Assembly: GCA_038501625.1 (NCBI GenBank)
Contig: JAZAYU010000170.1
Span: 930,001 to 994,000 of the forward strand
Direction: 5' to 3'
DNA: 64,000 nt
Source: Corbicula japonica
Lineage: Eukaryota > Mollusca > Bivalvia > Venerida > Cyrenidae
Below are positions 25,701 to 36,691 of the stretch, one piece after another (position 1 is the first letter of the stretch; the number at the start of each line of letters is the position of its first letter). Both the position numbers and the translations under genes were made by a program. The notes beneath the pieces are model-generated. The model did not search any database and was not told the origin of the DNA. It worked only from the letters and a program-made list of their open reading frames with translations.

Positions 25701-28700
25701 TAGAACGAATACCCAACTCACAGCTGGCTGTGCATTCGATCTCATTAGGGTATTCGCTGTTTGTGCAAAGCGAATACCCAACTCACAGCTGGCAGTGGAT
25801 TCGATCTCCTTAGGGTATTCGCTGTCAGTGTAGAACGAATACCCAACTAACAGCTGGCTGTGGATTCGATCTCATTAGGATATTCGCTGTCAGTGTAGAA
25901 CGAATACCCAGCTGACAGCTGGCTGTGGATTCGATCTCATTAGGGTATTCGCTGTCAGTGTAGAACGAATACCCAACTCACAGCTGGCTGTGGATTCGAT
26001 CTCATTAGGGTTTTCGCTGTTTGTGCAAAGCGAAAACCCAACTCATAGCTGGCAGTGGATTCGATCTCATTAGGGTATTCGCTGTGTGTGTAAAGCGAAT
26101 ACCCTACTCACTGCTGGCTGTGGATTCGATCTCATTAGGGTATTCGCTGTGTGTGTAAAGCGAATACCCACCTCACTGCTGGCTGTGGATTCGATCTCAT
26201 TAGGGTATTCGCTGTGTGTGTAAAGCGAATACCCGACTCACTCCTGGCAGTGGATTCGATCTCATTATGTTATTCGCTGTCAGTGTAGAACGAATACCCA
26301 ACTCACAGCTGGCTGTGGATTCGATCTCATTAGGGTATTCGCTGTCGTTGTGGAACGAATACCCAGCTCACTGCTGGCAGTGGATTCGATCTCATTAGGG
26401 TATTCGCTGTCAGTGAAGAACGAATACCCAACTCACAGATCGCTGTGGATTCGATTTCATTAGGGTATTCGCTGTGTGTGTAGAACGAATATCGAACTCA
26501 CAGCTGGCTGTGGGTTCGATCTCATTAGGGTATTCGCTGTTTGTGTAAAGCAAATATCCAACTCAATGCTGGCTGTGGATTCGATCTCATTAGGGTATTC
26601 GCTGTGTGTGTAAAGCGAATACCCAACTCACTGCTGGGAGTGGATTCGATCTCATTAGGGTATTCGCTGTCGGTGTAGGACGAATACCCAACTCACAGCT
26701 TGCTGTGGATTCGATCTCATTAGGGTATTCGCTGTCAGCGTTGAACGAATACTCAACTCACAGCTGGCTGTGTATTCGATCTCATTAGGGTATTCGCTGT
26801 CAGTGTAGAACGAATACCCAACTCACAGCTGGCTGTGGATTCGATCTCATTAGGGTATTCGCTGTCAGTGTAGAACGAATACCCAACTCACAGCTGGCTG
26901 TGGATTCGATCTCATTAGGGTATTCGCTGTTTGTGCAAAGCGAATACCCAACTCACAGCTGGCAGTGGATTCGATCTCCTTAGGGTATTCGCTGTCAGTG
27001 TAGAACGAATACGCAACTAACAGCTGGCTGTGGATTCGATCTCATTAGGGTATTCGCTGTCAGTGTAGAACGAATACCCAACTCACAGCTGGCTGTGGAT
27101 TCGATCTCATTAGGGTATTCGCTGTCAGGGTAGAACGAATACTCAAGTCACAGCTGGCTGTGGATTCGATCTCATTAGGGTATTCGCTGTTTGTGTAAAG
27201 CGAATACTCAACTCACTGCTGGCTGTGGATTCGATCTCATTAGGGTATTGGCTGTGTGTGTAGAACGAAAACCCAACTCACAGCTGGCTGTGGATTCGAT
27301 CTCATTAGGGTATTGGCTGTCAGTGTAGAAAGAATACCCAACTCACAGCTGGCTGTGGATTCGATCTCATTAGGGTATTCGCTGTTTGTGCAAAGCGAAT
27401 ACCCAACTCACAGCTGGCAGTGGATTCGATCTCCTTAGGGTATTCGCTGTCAGTGTAGAACGAATACCCAACTCACAGCTGGCTGTGGATTCGATCTGAT
27501 TAGGGTTTTCGCTGTTTGTGCAAAGCGAATACCCAACTCACAGCTGGCAGTGGATTCGATCTCATTAGGGTATTCGCTGTGTGTGTAAAGCGAATACCCT
27601 ACTCACTGCTGGCTGTGGATTCGATCTCATTAGGGTATTCGCTGTGTGTGTAAAGCGAATACCCAACTCACTGCTGGCTGTGGATTCGATCTCATTAGGG
27701 TATTCGCTGTGTGTGTAAAGCGAATACCCGACTCACTCCTGGCAGTGGATTCGATCTCATTATGTATTCGCTGTCAGTGTAGAACGAATACCCAACTCAC
27801 AGCTGGCTGTGGATTCGATCTCATTAGGGTATTCGCTGTCGTTGTGGAACGAATACCCAGCTCACTGCTGGCAGTGGATTCGATCTCATTAGGGTATTCG
27901 CTGTCAGTGAAGAACGAATACCCAACTCACAGATTGCTGTGGATTCGATTTCATTAGGGTATTCGCTGTCAGGGTAGAACGAATATCGAACTCACAGCTG
28001 GCTGTGGGTTCGATCTCATTAGGGTATTCGCTGTTTGTGTAAAGCAAATATCCAACTCACTGCTGGCTGTGGATTCGATCTCATTAGGGTATTCGCTGTG
28101 TGTGTAAAGCGAATACCCAACTCACTGCTGGCAGTGGATTCGATCTCATTAGGGTATTCGCTGTCAGTGTAGAACGAATACCCAACTCACAGCTGGCTGT
28201 GGATTCGATCTCATTAGGGTATTCGCTGTCAGTGTAGAACGAATACCCAACTCACAGCTGGCTGTGGATTCAATCTCATTAGGGTATTCGCTGTTGATGC
28301 AAAGCGAATACCCAACTAACAGCTGGCAGTGGATTCGATCTCCTTAGGGTATTCGCTGTCAGTGTAGAACGAATACGCAACTAACAGCTGGCTGTGGATT
28401 CGATCTCATTAGGGTATTCGCTGTCAGTGTAGAACGAATACCCAACTCACAGCTGGCTGTGGATTCGATCTCATTAGGGTATTCGCTGTAAGTATAGAAC
28501 GAATACCCAACTCACGGCTGGCTGTGGATTCGATCTCATTAGGGTTTTCGCTGTTTGTGCAAAGCGAATACCCAACTCACAGCTGGCAGTGGATTCGATC
28601 TCATTAGGGTATTCTCTGTGTGTGTAAAGCGAATACCCTACTCACTGCTGGCTGTGGATTCGATCTCATTAGGGTATTCGCTGTGTGTGTAAAGCGAATA

Positions 28701-31600
28701 CCCAACTCACTGCTGGCTGTGGATTCGATCTGATTAGGGTATTCGCTGTCAGTGTAGAGCGAATACCCAACTCACAGCTGGCTGTGGATTCGATCTCATT
28801 AGGGTATTCGCTGTCAGTGTAGAACGAATACCCAACTCACAGCTGGCTGTGGATTCGATCTCATTAGGGTATTCGCTGTGTTTGTAAAGCGAATACCCAA
28901 CTCACTGCTGGCAGTGGATTCGATCTCATTAAGGTATTCGCTGTTAGTGTAGAGCGAATACCCAACTCACAGCTGGCTGTGGATTCGATCTCATTAGGGT
29001 ATTCACTGTTTGTGCAAAGCGAATACCCAACTCACAGCTGGCATTGGATTCGATCTCATTGGGGTATTCGCTGTGTGTGTAAAGCGAATACCCAACTCAC
29101 AGCTGGCTGTGGATTCGATCTCATTAGGGTATTCGCTGTCAGTGTAGAACGAATACCCAACTCACAGCTGGATGTGGATTCGATCTCATTAGGGTATTCG
29201 CTGTGTGTGTAAAGCGAATACCCTACTCACTGCTGGCTGTGGATTCGATCTGATTAGGGTATTCGCTGTCAGTGTAGAGCGAATACCCAACTCACAGCTG
29301 GCTGTGGATTCGATCTCATTAGGGTATTCGCTGTCAGTGTAGAACGAATACCCAACTCACATCTGGTTGTGGATTCGATCTCACAAGGGTATTCGCTGTT
29401 TGTGCAAAGCGAATACCCAACTCACAGCTGGCAGTGGATTCGATCTCATTAGGGTATTCGCTGTGTTTCTTAAGCGAATACCCAACTCACAGCTGGCAGA
29501 GGATTCGATCTCATAAGCGTATTCGCTGTCAGTGTAGAGCGAATACCCAACTCACAGCTGGCTGTGGATTCGATCTCATTAGGGTATTCGCTGTCAGTGT
29601 AGAACGAATACCCAACTCACAGCTGGCTGTGGATTCGATCTCATTAGGGTATTCGCTGTCGTTGTGGAACGAATACCCAGCTCACTGCTGGCAGTGGATT
29701 CGATCTCATTAGGGTATTCGCTGTCAGTGAAGAACGAATACCCAACTCACAGATTGCTGTGGATTCGATTTCATTAGGGTATTCGCTGTCAGGGTAGAAC
29801 GAATATCGAACTCACAGCTGGCTGTGGGTTCGATCTCATTAGGGTATTCGCTGTTTGTGTAAAGCAAATATCCAACTCACTGCTGGCTGTGGATTCGATC
29901 TCATTAGGGTATTCGCTGTGTGTGTAAAGCGAATACCCAACTCACTGCTGGCAGTGGATTCAATCTCATTAGGGTATTCGCTGTCAGTGTAGAACGAATA
30001 CCCAACTCACAGCTTGCTGTGGATTCGATCTCATTAGGGTATTCGCTGTCAGGGTAGAACGAATACTCAACTCACAGCTGGCTGTGGATTCGATCTCATT
30101 AGGGTATTCGCTGTCAGTGTAGAACGAATACCCAACTCACAGCTGGCTGTGGATTCGATCTCATTAGGGTATTCGCTGTCAGTGTAGAACGAATACCCAA
30201 CTCACAGCTGGCTGTGGATTCGATCTCATTAGGGTATTCGCTGTTTGTGCAAAGCGAATACCCAACTCACAGCTGGCAGTGGATTCGATCTCCTTAGGGT
30301 AATCGCTGTCAGTGTAGAACGAATACGCAACTAACAGCTGGCTGTGGATTCGATCTCATTAGGGTATTCGCTGTCAGTGTAGAACGAATACCCAACTCAC
30401 AGCTGGCTGTGGATTCGATCTCATTAGGGTATTCGCTGTAAGTGTAGAACGAATACCCAACTCACGGCTGGCTGTGGATTCGATCTCATTAGGGTTTTCG
30501 CTGTTTGTGCAAAGCGAATACCCAACTCACAGCTGGCAGTGGATTCGATCTCATTAGGGTATTCTCTGTGTGTGTAAAGCGAATACCCTACTCACTGCTG
30601 GCTGTGGATTCGATCTCATTAGGGTATTCGCTTTGTGTGTAAAGCGAATACCCAACTCACTGCTGGCTGTGGATTCGATCTGATTAGGGTATTCGCTGTC
30701 AGTGTAGAGCGAATACCCAACTCACAGCTGGCTGAGGATTCGATCTCATTAGGGTATTCGCTGTCAGTGTAGAACGAATACCCAACTCACAGCTGGTTGT
30801 GGATTCGATCTCACAAGGGTATTCGCTGTTTGTGCAAAGCGAATACCCAACTCACAGCTGGCAGTGGATTCGATCTCATTAGGGTATGCGCTGTGTTTCT
30901 TAAGCGAATACCCAACTCACAGCTGGCAGACGATGCGATCTCATAAGCGTATTCGCTGTCAGTGTAGAGCGAATACCCAACTCACAGCTGGCTGTGGATT
31001 CGATCTCATTAGGGTATTCGCTGTCAGTGTAGAACGAATACCCAACTCACAGCTGGCTGTGGATTCGATCTCATTAGGGTATTCGCTGTGTTTGTAAAGC
31101 GAATACCCAACTCACTGCTGGCAGTGGATTCGATCTCATTAAGGTATTCGCTGTTAGTGTAGAGCGAATACCCAACTCACAGCTGGCTGTGGATTCGATC
31201 TCATTAGGGTATTCGCTGTCAGTGTAGAACGAATACCCAACTCACAGCTGGCTGTGGATTCGATCTCATTAGGGTATTCACTGTTTGTGCATAGCGAATA
31301 CCCAACTCACAGCTGGCATTGGATTCGATCTCATTGGGGTATTCGCTGTTTGTGTAAAGCGAATACCCAACTCACTGCTGGCTGTGGATTCGATCTCATT
31401 AGGGTATTCGCTGTGTGTGTAAAGCGAATACCCAACTCACAGCTGGCTGTGGATTCGATCTCATTAGGGTATTCGCTGTCAGTGTAGAACGAATACCCAA
31501 CTCACAGCTGGATGTGGATTCGATCTCATTAGGTTATTCGCTGTGTGTGTAAAGCGAATACCCAACTCACTGCTGGCAGTGGATTCGATTTCAGCTGGAT
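22774..31600 (-). repeat. 65-bp satellite, reversed arm (~136 units) with 1430-bp higher-order repeat
   Basis: Same 65-bp unit as the forward arm, in reverse complement. Distinctive units recur 1430 bp (22 units) apart: 23971/25401, 24201/25631, 24786/26216, 25176/26606 and 29434/30864. Other spacings are also multiples of 65 (25631 to 27256 = 25 units; 28979 to 31254 = 35 units). The 24.2-25.6 and 25.6-27.0 kb blocks are almost identical, implying recent duplication. The many ~60-residue ORFs simply read through the units. Confidence 0.95.
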
Positions 31601-31650
31601 ATTGAATATCCAATTCCCTACTCATTACTCATTGCCAACTTAACACACCT
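31563..31650 (-). repeat. Inner terminal inverted repeat, right copy
   Basis: Reverse complement of the left copy, including the GGATATTGAATATCC hairpin and 'cctactcattactcattgcc'. It joins the last reversed satellite unit to unique DNA. Confidence 0.85.
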
Positions 31651-31923
31651 ATTTTTTTTTCACGTTATTTTTTATGGTTAAGTTGTGGCGCAAATATGCT
31701 TCCATAGTGTACATGTATACGGATTAAATTTTGTTTCCTTACGCCGAAATATTGACGTTAAAGTAAATCTTTTTTTTCTTAGTGACGTCACTAACTTGAA
31801 TAAATTACGTCAGATACTTGAAAACGTGACGTCACTCGTGAAACACGCGCACGTTATCTTTCCCCGGTAAACATGCGGAAATACTTATCCTGTATGCAAG
31901 AAATAAACTTTCAACACCCAGTC

Positions 31924-31960
31924 CCTACTCACTCATTCACTACCATATACCACATTGGTG
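31924..31960 (+). repeat. Right copy of direct repeat flanking the foldback block
   Basis: 'ctactcactcattcac' then 'catataccacattggtg', in the same orientation as the copy at 14354-14390. A stretch with three 'gacgtcac'-type words lies just before it (31780-31840). Confidence 0.6.
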
Positions 31961-32364
31961 TAGGGAGGCTGTATCCTCTGAATATGGCAATCCCTGATGT
32001 GATTTTTATGCCCCCGAAGGGAGGCATATAGTAATCGCACTGTCCGTCCGTCCGTCCGTCTTTCCGTCTGTCCGAAATAATCTTGTCCTCGCTTCTCCTC
32101 ATAAACCGCTTGAGGGATTTCTTTGAAACTTCACAGGAATGTTTGTCACCGAGCCTAGTTGTGCATATCGTCAGGAATTTCTGCTCGGATTATTTTTGGC
32201 TGAGTTATGGCCCTTTTAAGCAAAATCTTGTCCTCGCTTCTTCTCCCAAACCGCTTGAGGGATTTCATTGAAACTTCACAGGAATGTTTGTCACCAAGTG
32301 TAGATGTGCATATCCGAAGGAATTTCTGATCGGATTATTTTTGGCGGAGTAATGGACCTTTTTA

Positions 32365-32365
32365 C

Positions 32366-32426
<61 letters not shown>
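32365..32426 (+). repeat. Interstitial telomeric repeats (CCCTAA)n
   Basis: About ten copies of CCCTAA with occasional CCCTAAA slips, i.e. TTAGGG on the minus strand, the usual animal telomere repeat. The tract follows 'ggacctttttac' inside the ~190-bp repeat unit. Confidence 0.95.
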
Positions 32427-32551
32427 GTAAACTGAAACCGCTTGAGGGATTTCATTGAAACTTCACAGGAGTGTTTGTCACCAAGACTTATTGTGCATAT
32501 CCAAAGGAATTTCTGATCGGATTAGTTTTGGCTGAGTTATGGGCCTTTTTA

Positions 32552-32587
<36 letters not shown>
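32552..32587 (+). repeat. Second interstitial telomeric tract
   Basis: About five to six CCCTAA/CCCTAAA units after 'ggcctttttac', at the same place in the next ~190-bp unit. The tract was therefore probably duplicated together with its host repeat. Confidence 0.9.
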
Positions 32588-32639
32588 GGTAAATTTTGTT
32601 AACGCAGTAGATGTTACATTTTTTGTCCGATTGTCATGA

Positions 32640-33760
32640 AATTTGGTCAGGATGTTTGTCCCAATGATTTCTCGGATGAGTTCCAATATGGGTCACCAGG
32701 GTCCAAAAACTAGGTCACTATTACTAAAAATAGAATTTTCTTGTTAACACTCTAGCGGTCACATTTTTGTTCTGATTGTCATGAAACTTAGTCAGGATGT
32801 TTGTCCAAATGATTTGTCAGAAGAATTCGAATACGGGTCATCTACGTCCAAAAACTAGGTCACTGTTACTTAAAATAGAATTTTCTTGTTAACACTCTAG
32901 CGGTCACATTTTTGCTCCGATTGTCATGAAACTTGGTCAGGATGTTTGTCCCAATAAATTCTAGGATGAGTTCGAATAAGAGTCATCTGGGTCCAAAAAC
33001 TAGGTCACTGTTGCTATAAATACAATTTTCTTGTTGACACTCTAGCAGTCACATTTTTGCTCCAATTATCATGAAACTTGGTCAGGATATTTGTCCCAAT
33101 TATTTCTAGGCTGAGTTTGAATATGGGTCATCTGGGTCCAAAAACTAGGTCACTGTTACTATAAATAGAATTTTCTTGTTAACACTGTAGCAGTCACATT
33201 TTTGCTCCAGTTATCATGAAACTTGATCAGGATGTTTCTCCCAATGATTTCTAGGATGAGTTTGAATATGGATCATCTGGGTCCAAAAACTAGGTCACTG
33301 TAACTAAAAATAGAATTTTCTTGTTAACACTCTAGCGGTCACATTTTTGTTCTGATTGTCATGACACTTGGTCAGGATGTTTGTCCCTATGATTTCTGGG
33401 ACAATTTTGAATATGGGTCGTCTGGGTCCAAAAACTAGGTCACTGTTACTATAAAATACAATTTTCTTGTTAACACTCTAGAGGTCACATTTTTGCTCCG
33501 ATTGTCATGAAACTTGGTCAGGATGTTTGTCCCAATGATTTCTCAGACAAGTTCGAATATGGGTCATCTGGGTTCAAAAACTAGGTCACTGTTACTAAAA
33601 ATAGAATTTTCTTGTTTACACTATAGTGGTCACACTTTACTCTGATTATCAGATTGTAAAGAAACTTGGTCAGGACATATGTCCCAGTTATTAATTGGAC
33701 GAGTTTGAATATGGGTCACCTGGGGTCAAAAACTAGGTCACTGTTACTATAAATAGAAAA
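32640..33760 (+). repeat. 145-bp tandem array
   Basis: The landmark 'ta(g/c)aattttcttgtt' recurs at 32731, 32876, 33021, 33166, 33311, 33457 and 33602, a period of 145-146 bases. Each unit also carries 'tcatgaaacttggtcaggat' and 'gtccaaaaactaggtcactg'. Confidence 0.85.
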
Positions 33761-34505
33761 ATCTTGTCCAGGCTGTAAATTTGTTATTTCTCATTGGATT
33801 TTAAAATAACTTGGCTCAAATGTTTACCATGACAAGGTGTACTTTCGCGTACAGTACCCATGCCTGTTGGTCCAAGGTCAAGGTCACCTTTACAAAAAAT
33901 AACATTTTCTTGTCTGGGCTGTTAATTCCTAATGAATGAAGTGATTTCAAAATAACTTTACATAAATGTTCACCATGACAAAGGCATGTGTTGCTTACAA
34001 TACCCATGCCGGTAGGTCAAAGGTCAAGGTCACTGTTACGAAAAATAGCATTTTCTTTTCCAAGCTGTAGATTTGTTGTTTCTTATTGGATTTTAAAATA
34101 ACTTGGTGTAAATGTTCACCATATGGAGACGTTGGGTCTTGTACAACACAACTTTGTTATACTCTGGTGAGTGATAAAGGGCCATCATGGCCCTCTGGTT
34201 CATATTACCCACATCACATGTAGTAAGGTTCATAACTCTAATAATCATTTTCCAGGATAATTTCCCCAATAATCTTCGAATTTTCTAAAAAAAAATGTCA
34301 TATTTAACTTTATTTAACTATATATTTACTACAGACTTAAAACATATGATCCTTTCATCTTTCACATTATATGCATGCAGTATGCTTTGTCTTCCACAAG
34401 CATATTTTTCATTACATATGTTTATTTATTACATATGTATACCTATTCGATTTCAAAGCTGCATTTCGGGGGCATATGTCAATTTCAAGTGACAGCTCTT
34501 GTTCA

Positions 34506-36370
34506 CGTTTTGTTTTCAAAATAAATAATTAGACCATATGATTGCATATACTATTCTGAATACCTAATATGTTGCGCGTATGATGAATAGCACCCAACTC
34601 AAAAGATAAACACAAGTGCATTTTACAGGTAAAGGCTTTTGAATCCATTCGTAACTCTGAAGATCATATAAGCAAACGAAACATGTGCATAAGCTGATCA
34701 AACTATCTAAATACATCACGGATATAATAATTAAAGATTATCTTTTCAATTAAATGCGTACACATATGTAAATTATATAGCTCTACAATTAAATTTATGC
34801 TTTATCGTAAATAATGTGTTGTTCTTACATGTATTATTACTGTATGAAATGTAATACGATCTGTTGAGTTGTTTTCTTGGCTTACAGTTACACCTTATCA
34901 ATGCCAATGTGTAAACGAACTAAATCTGTTCACTTTATAGACCGTTAAGCATTCGTATAATTAACAAAATGATCTTGGTACACCGATTTTAAAGATAGAA
35001 GTTGGTTATCAGCCACCGTGACAGCAGATATCCTATCTGTTATAACCTTTCAGTTCATTCGCTAATCCAGTTCGATTTGAACGAGGAAGACACGAGTTAT
35101 TTTTATCATGTTGTTTCGTAAAAAACCAAATTTTTATTTTGAAAATGTTTACCTCCGTATTCGTTTTAACTTGTTGTTGTTGTCAGGAGTAATCTAAAAT
35201 CAGGCGTTCCAACCTTTCCATCGCAGACTATAACACACTACATACATGCACACATACTACCGATTAATATAACTGTTAACACGGTTTCCAAAATTTAAAA
35301 AAAAAGCTATCAAAATATTAAAATGAATTATTGAAATAAAATTAAATATCTCGCACTGAAAGTTTTCTAAGAACCAAGACAATTTCTGTACATAACAAAT
35401 GATGTATATGAACACGATTAGTGATTTATACTATACCGACAAATGTTTTAACAATTATTACGATGTTTTCGAGGTTTATTCAGAATTTGATTGGAATGGT
35501 ATTTAATTTGCTTATATAAATACTTGTCGAATAATAACAAGTTTTGCCTAAACATTTAAAAATTTTTGTTGTTTTTTCGATTTCTTCAAGCAATATAATA
35601 CATGTCTTCTTTCATTCGGATTTGTCATAATTCAATCATTAATGTTTAATCTTTCAAGGAAAGTGAAGTGCGAATACCCGAAAAATGTCAGGAGCATGTA
35701 TGCAGCGTAAAGGAAACACTTTGAAACTACAGGGTCACATCGTTTGCACATCTGTCATTCAAAGTTATAAGTACAATATTGACCGCGATACATCTTTTTT
35801 AACGATTTCCAATTTAAGTACATTTGATAAAGACCTTACAGTGATGTTAACTTATCTTTGGTTCCTAGCAAACTTTGAGTAATATATATGCTCATATGCG
35901 AGATCGGATGCGCATTTTACGATAGACAATAGACGATTGAAGGACACACGATGCACGATATATGTTAGCCGGACGCATGATAGACATCAGACAGACTCAC
36001 CAGACAGACGCACGATAAACGCAAATATGTAACCTTATACGTTCAAAGTATTTTATAAGTGTTTATATTAAACTGAAATTGTTTAACTTGTCACCTAACT
36101 AGATGACAATACCCTGTGTAAGATTTAACACCGAACTGTAAACGGGCGCCTGGTGTTTCGTTAAGTGTATTTGATTTTTAAATTAAGAGATATGTAAACT
36201 CACGGTTTTCCTTCCTTCCTTACGTAGGTGTTTAAAATTATGGGCTAACATACGAACTTAATACATTTTTGTCAACACATGAAATGCAACAGTAACAAAA
36301 GAGGGAGAATAAATTAGTTAAATAAATACAAAAAAACATGACCAGGTTCAAAACATCGTGTTAAACACCT
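34506..36370. other. AT-rich intergenic DNA
   Basis: No gene or defined repeat was recognised. A small cluster of 'acgatagac / cagacagac' words occurs at 35920-36020 and is too irregular to call. Confidence 0.45.
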
Positions 36371-36378
36371 ATTTTAAA

Positions 36379-36395
36379 TAATGATGATGATGATA

Positions 36396-36430
<35 letters not shown>

Positions 36431-36461
36431 AATGATGATGATGATTCTGGTGTGGTTCTGC

Positions 36462-36502
<41 letters not shown>

Positions 36503-36511
36503 ATGATGACA
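36379..36511. repeat. Compound microsatellite (GAT)n-(GCT)n-(GAT)n
   Basis: Long GAT runs interrupted by AAT, then about eight CTG/GCT units, then GAT again. It lies about 180 bp beyond the 3' end of the intact ARH1 gene. Confidence 0.95.
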
Positions 36512-36658
36512 ATAATTATTCAACGTTTAATATATATTTTTATGTAGCTTCATATAAAAAAGATAAAACAATTTAGCTGTTTAAGTCACTGACATCAGTC
36601 TCCTTAAAAATTAATTACACATAAAGAGTTATGTCAATCCGCTCTTATAATGAATGAT

Positions 36659-36664
36659 TTTATT
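36659..36664 (-). terminator. Candidate polyadenylation signal of the ARH1 paralogue
   Basis: AATAAA on the minus strand, 27 bases after the stop codon of the gene ending at 36692. The short spacing fits a compact 3' UTR. Confidence 0.45.
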
Positions 36665-36691
36665 TTTAAATGGTCACTAAGATAAATAATG

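Larger units (their letters stand above)
14686..31708. mobile_element. Giant foldback satellite element (~17 kb)
   Basis: The outer ends match as inverted repeats: 'actatggaagcatatttg' at 14686 is mirrored by 'caaatatgcttccatagt' ending at 31708. Both continue through 'gccacaacttaa' to an inner inverted repeat at 15303-15390 / 31563-31650. Between them lie only head-to-tail 65-bp repeats, in one orientation to about 22,773 and reversed thereafter. No transposase-like ORF was seen. The layout matches foldback-type elements, whose terminal repeats are made of subrepeats. It could also be an inverted satellite locus formed by strand switching. I do not recognise it as a named family. Confidence 0.7.
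31995..34505 (+). repeat. Composite tandem-repeat element bounded by 'tgcccccg' / 'cgggggca'
   Basis: It opens 'tttttatgcccccgaaggga' with a (TCCG)n run at 32042-32062, and ends near 'tttcgggggcatatgtcaat' and 'gacagctcttg'. Inside are three units of a ~190-bp repeat containing 'ccgcttgagggatttc' (32100-32590), then a ~145-bp array (about 32,640-33,760), then divergent 'aaggtcaaggtcac' units. A related element lies in opposite orientation at 55657-57192. No ORF of substance. Confidence 0.7.

Noticed and set aside
15360..31600. Repeats with short variable segments resembling a CRISPR array, and many ~60-residue ORFs such as MCKANTQLTAG...
   Set aside because: The variable segments are only ~13 bases, come from a few types, and lie in animal-type DNA without cas genes. 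The ORFs are read-throughs of a 65-bp unit, which shifts frame every copy, so no stable protein is encoded.
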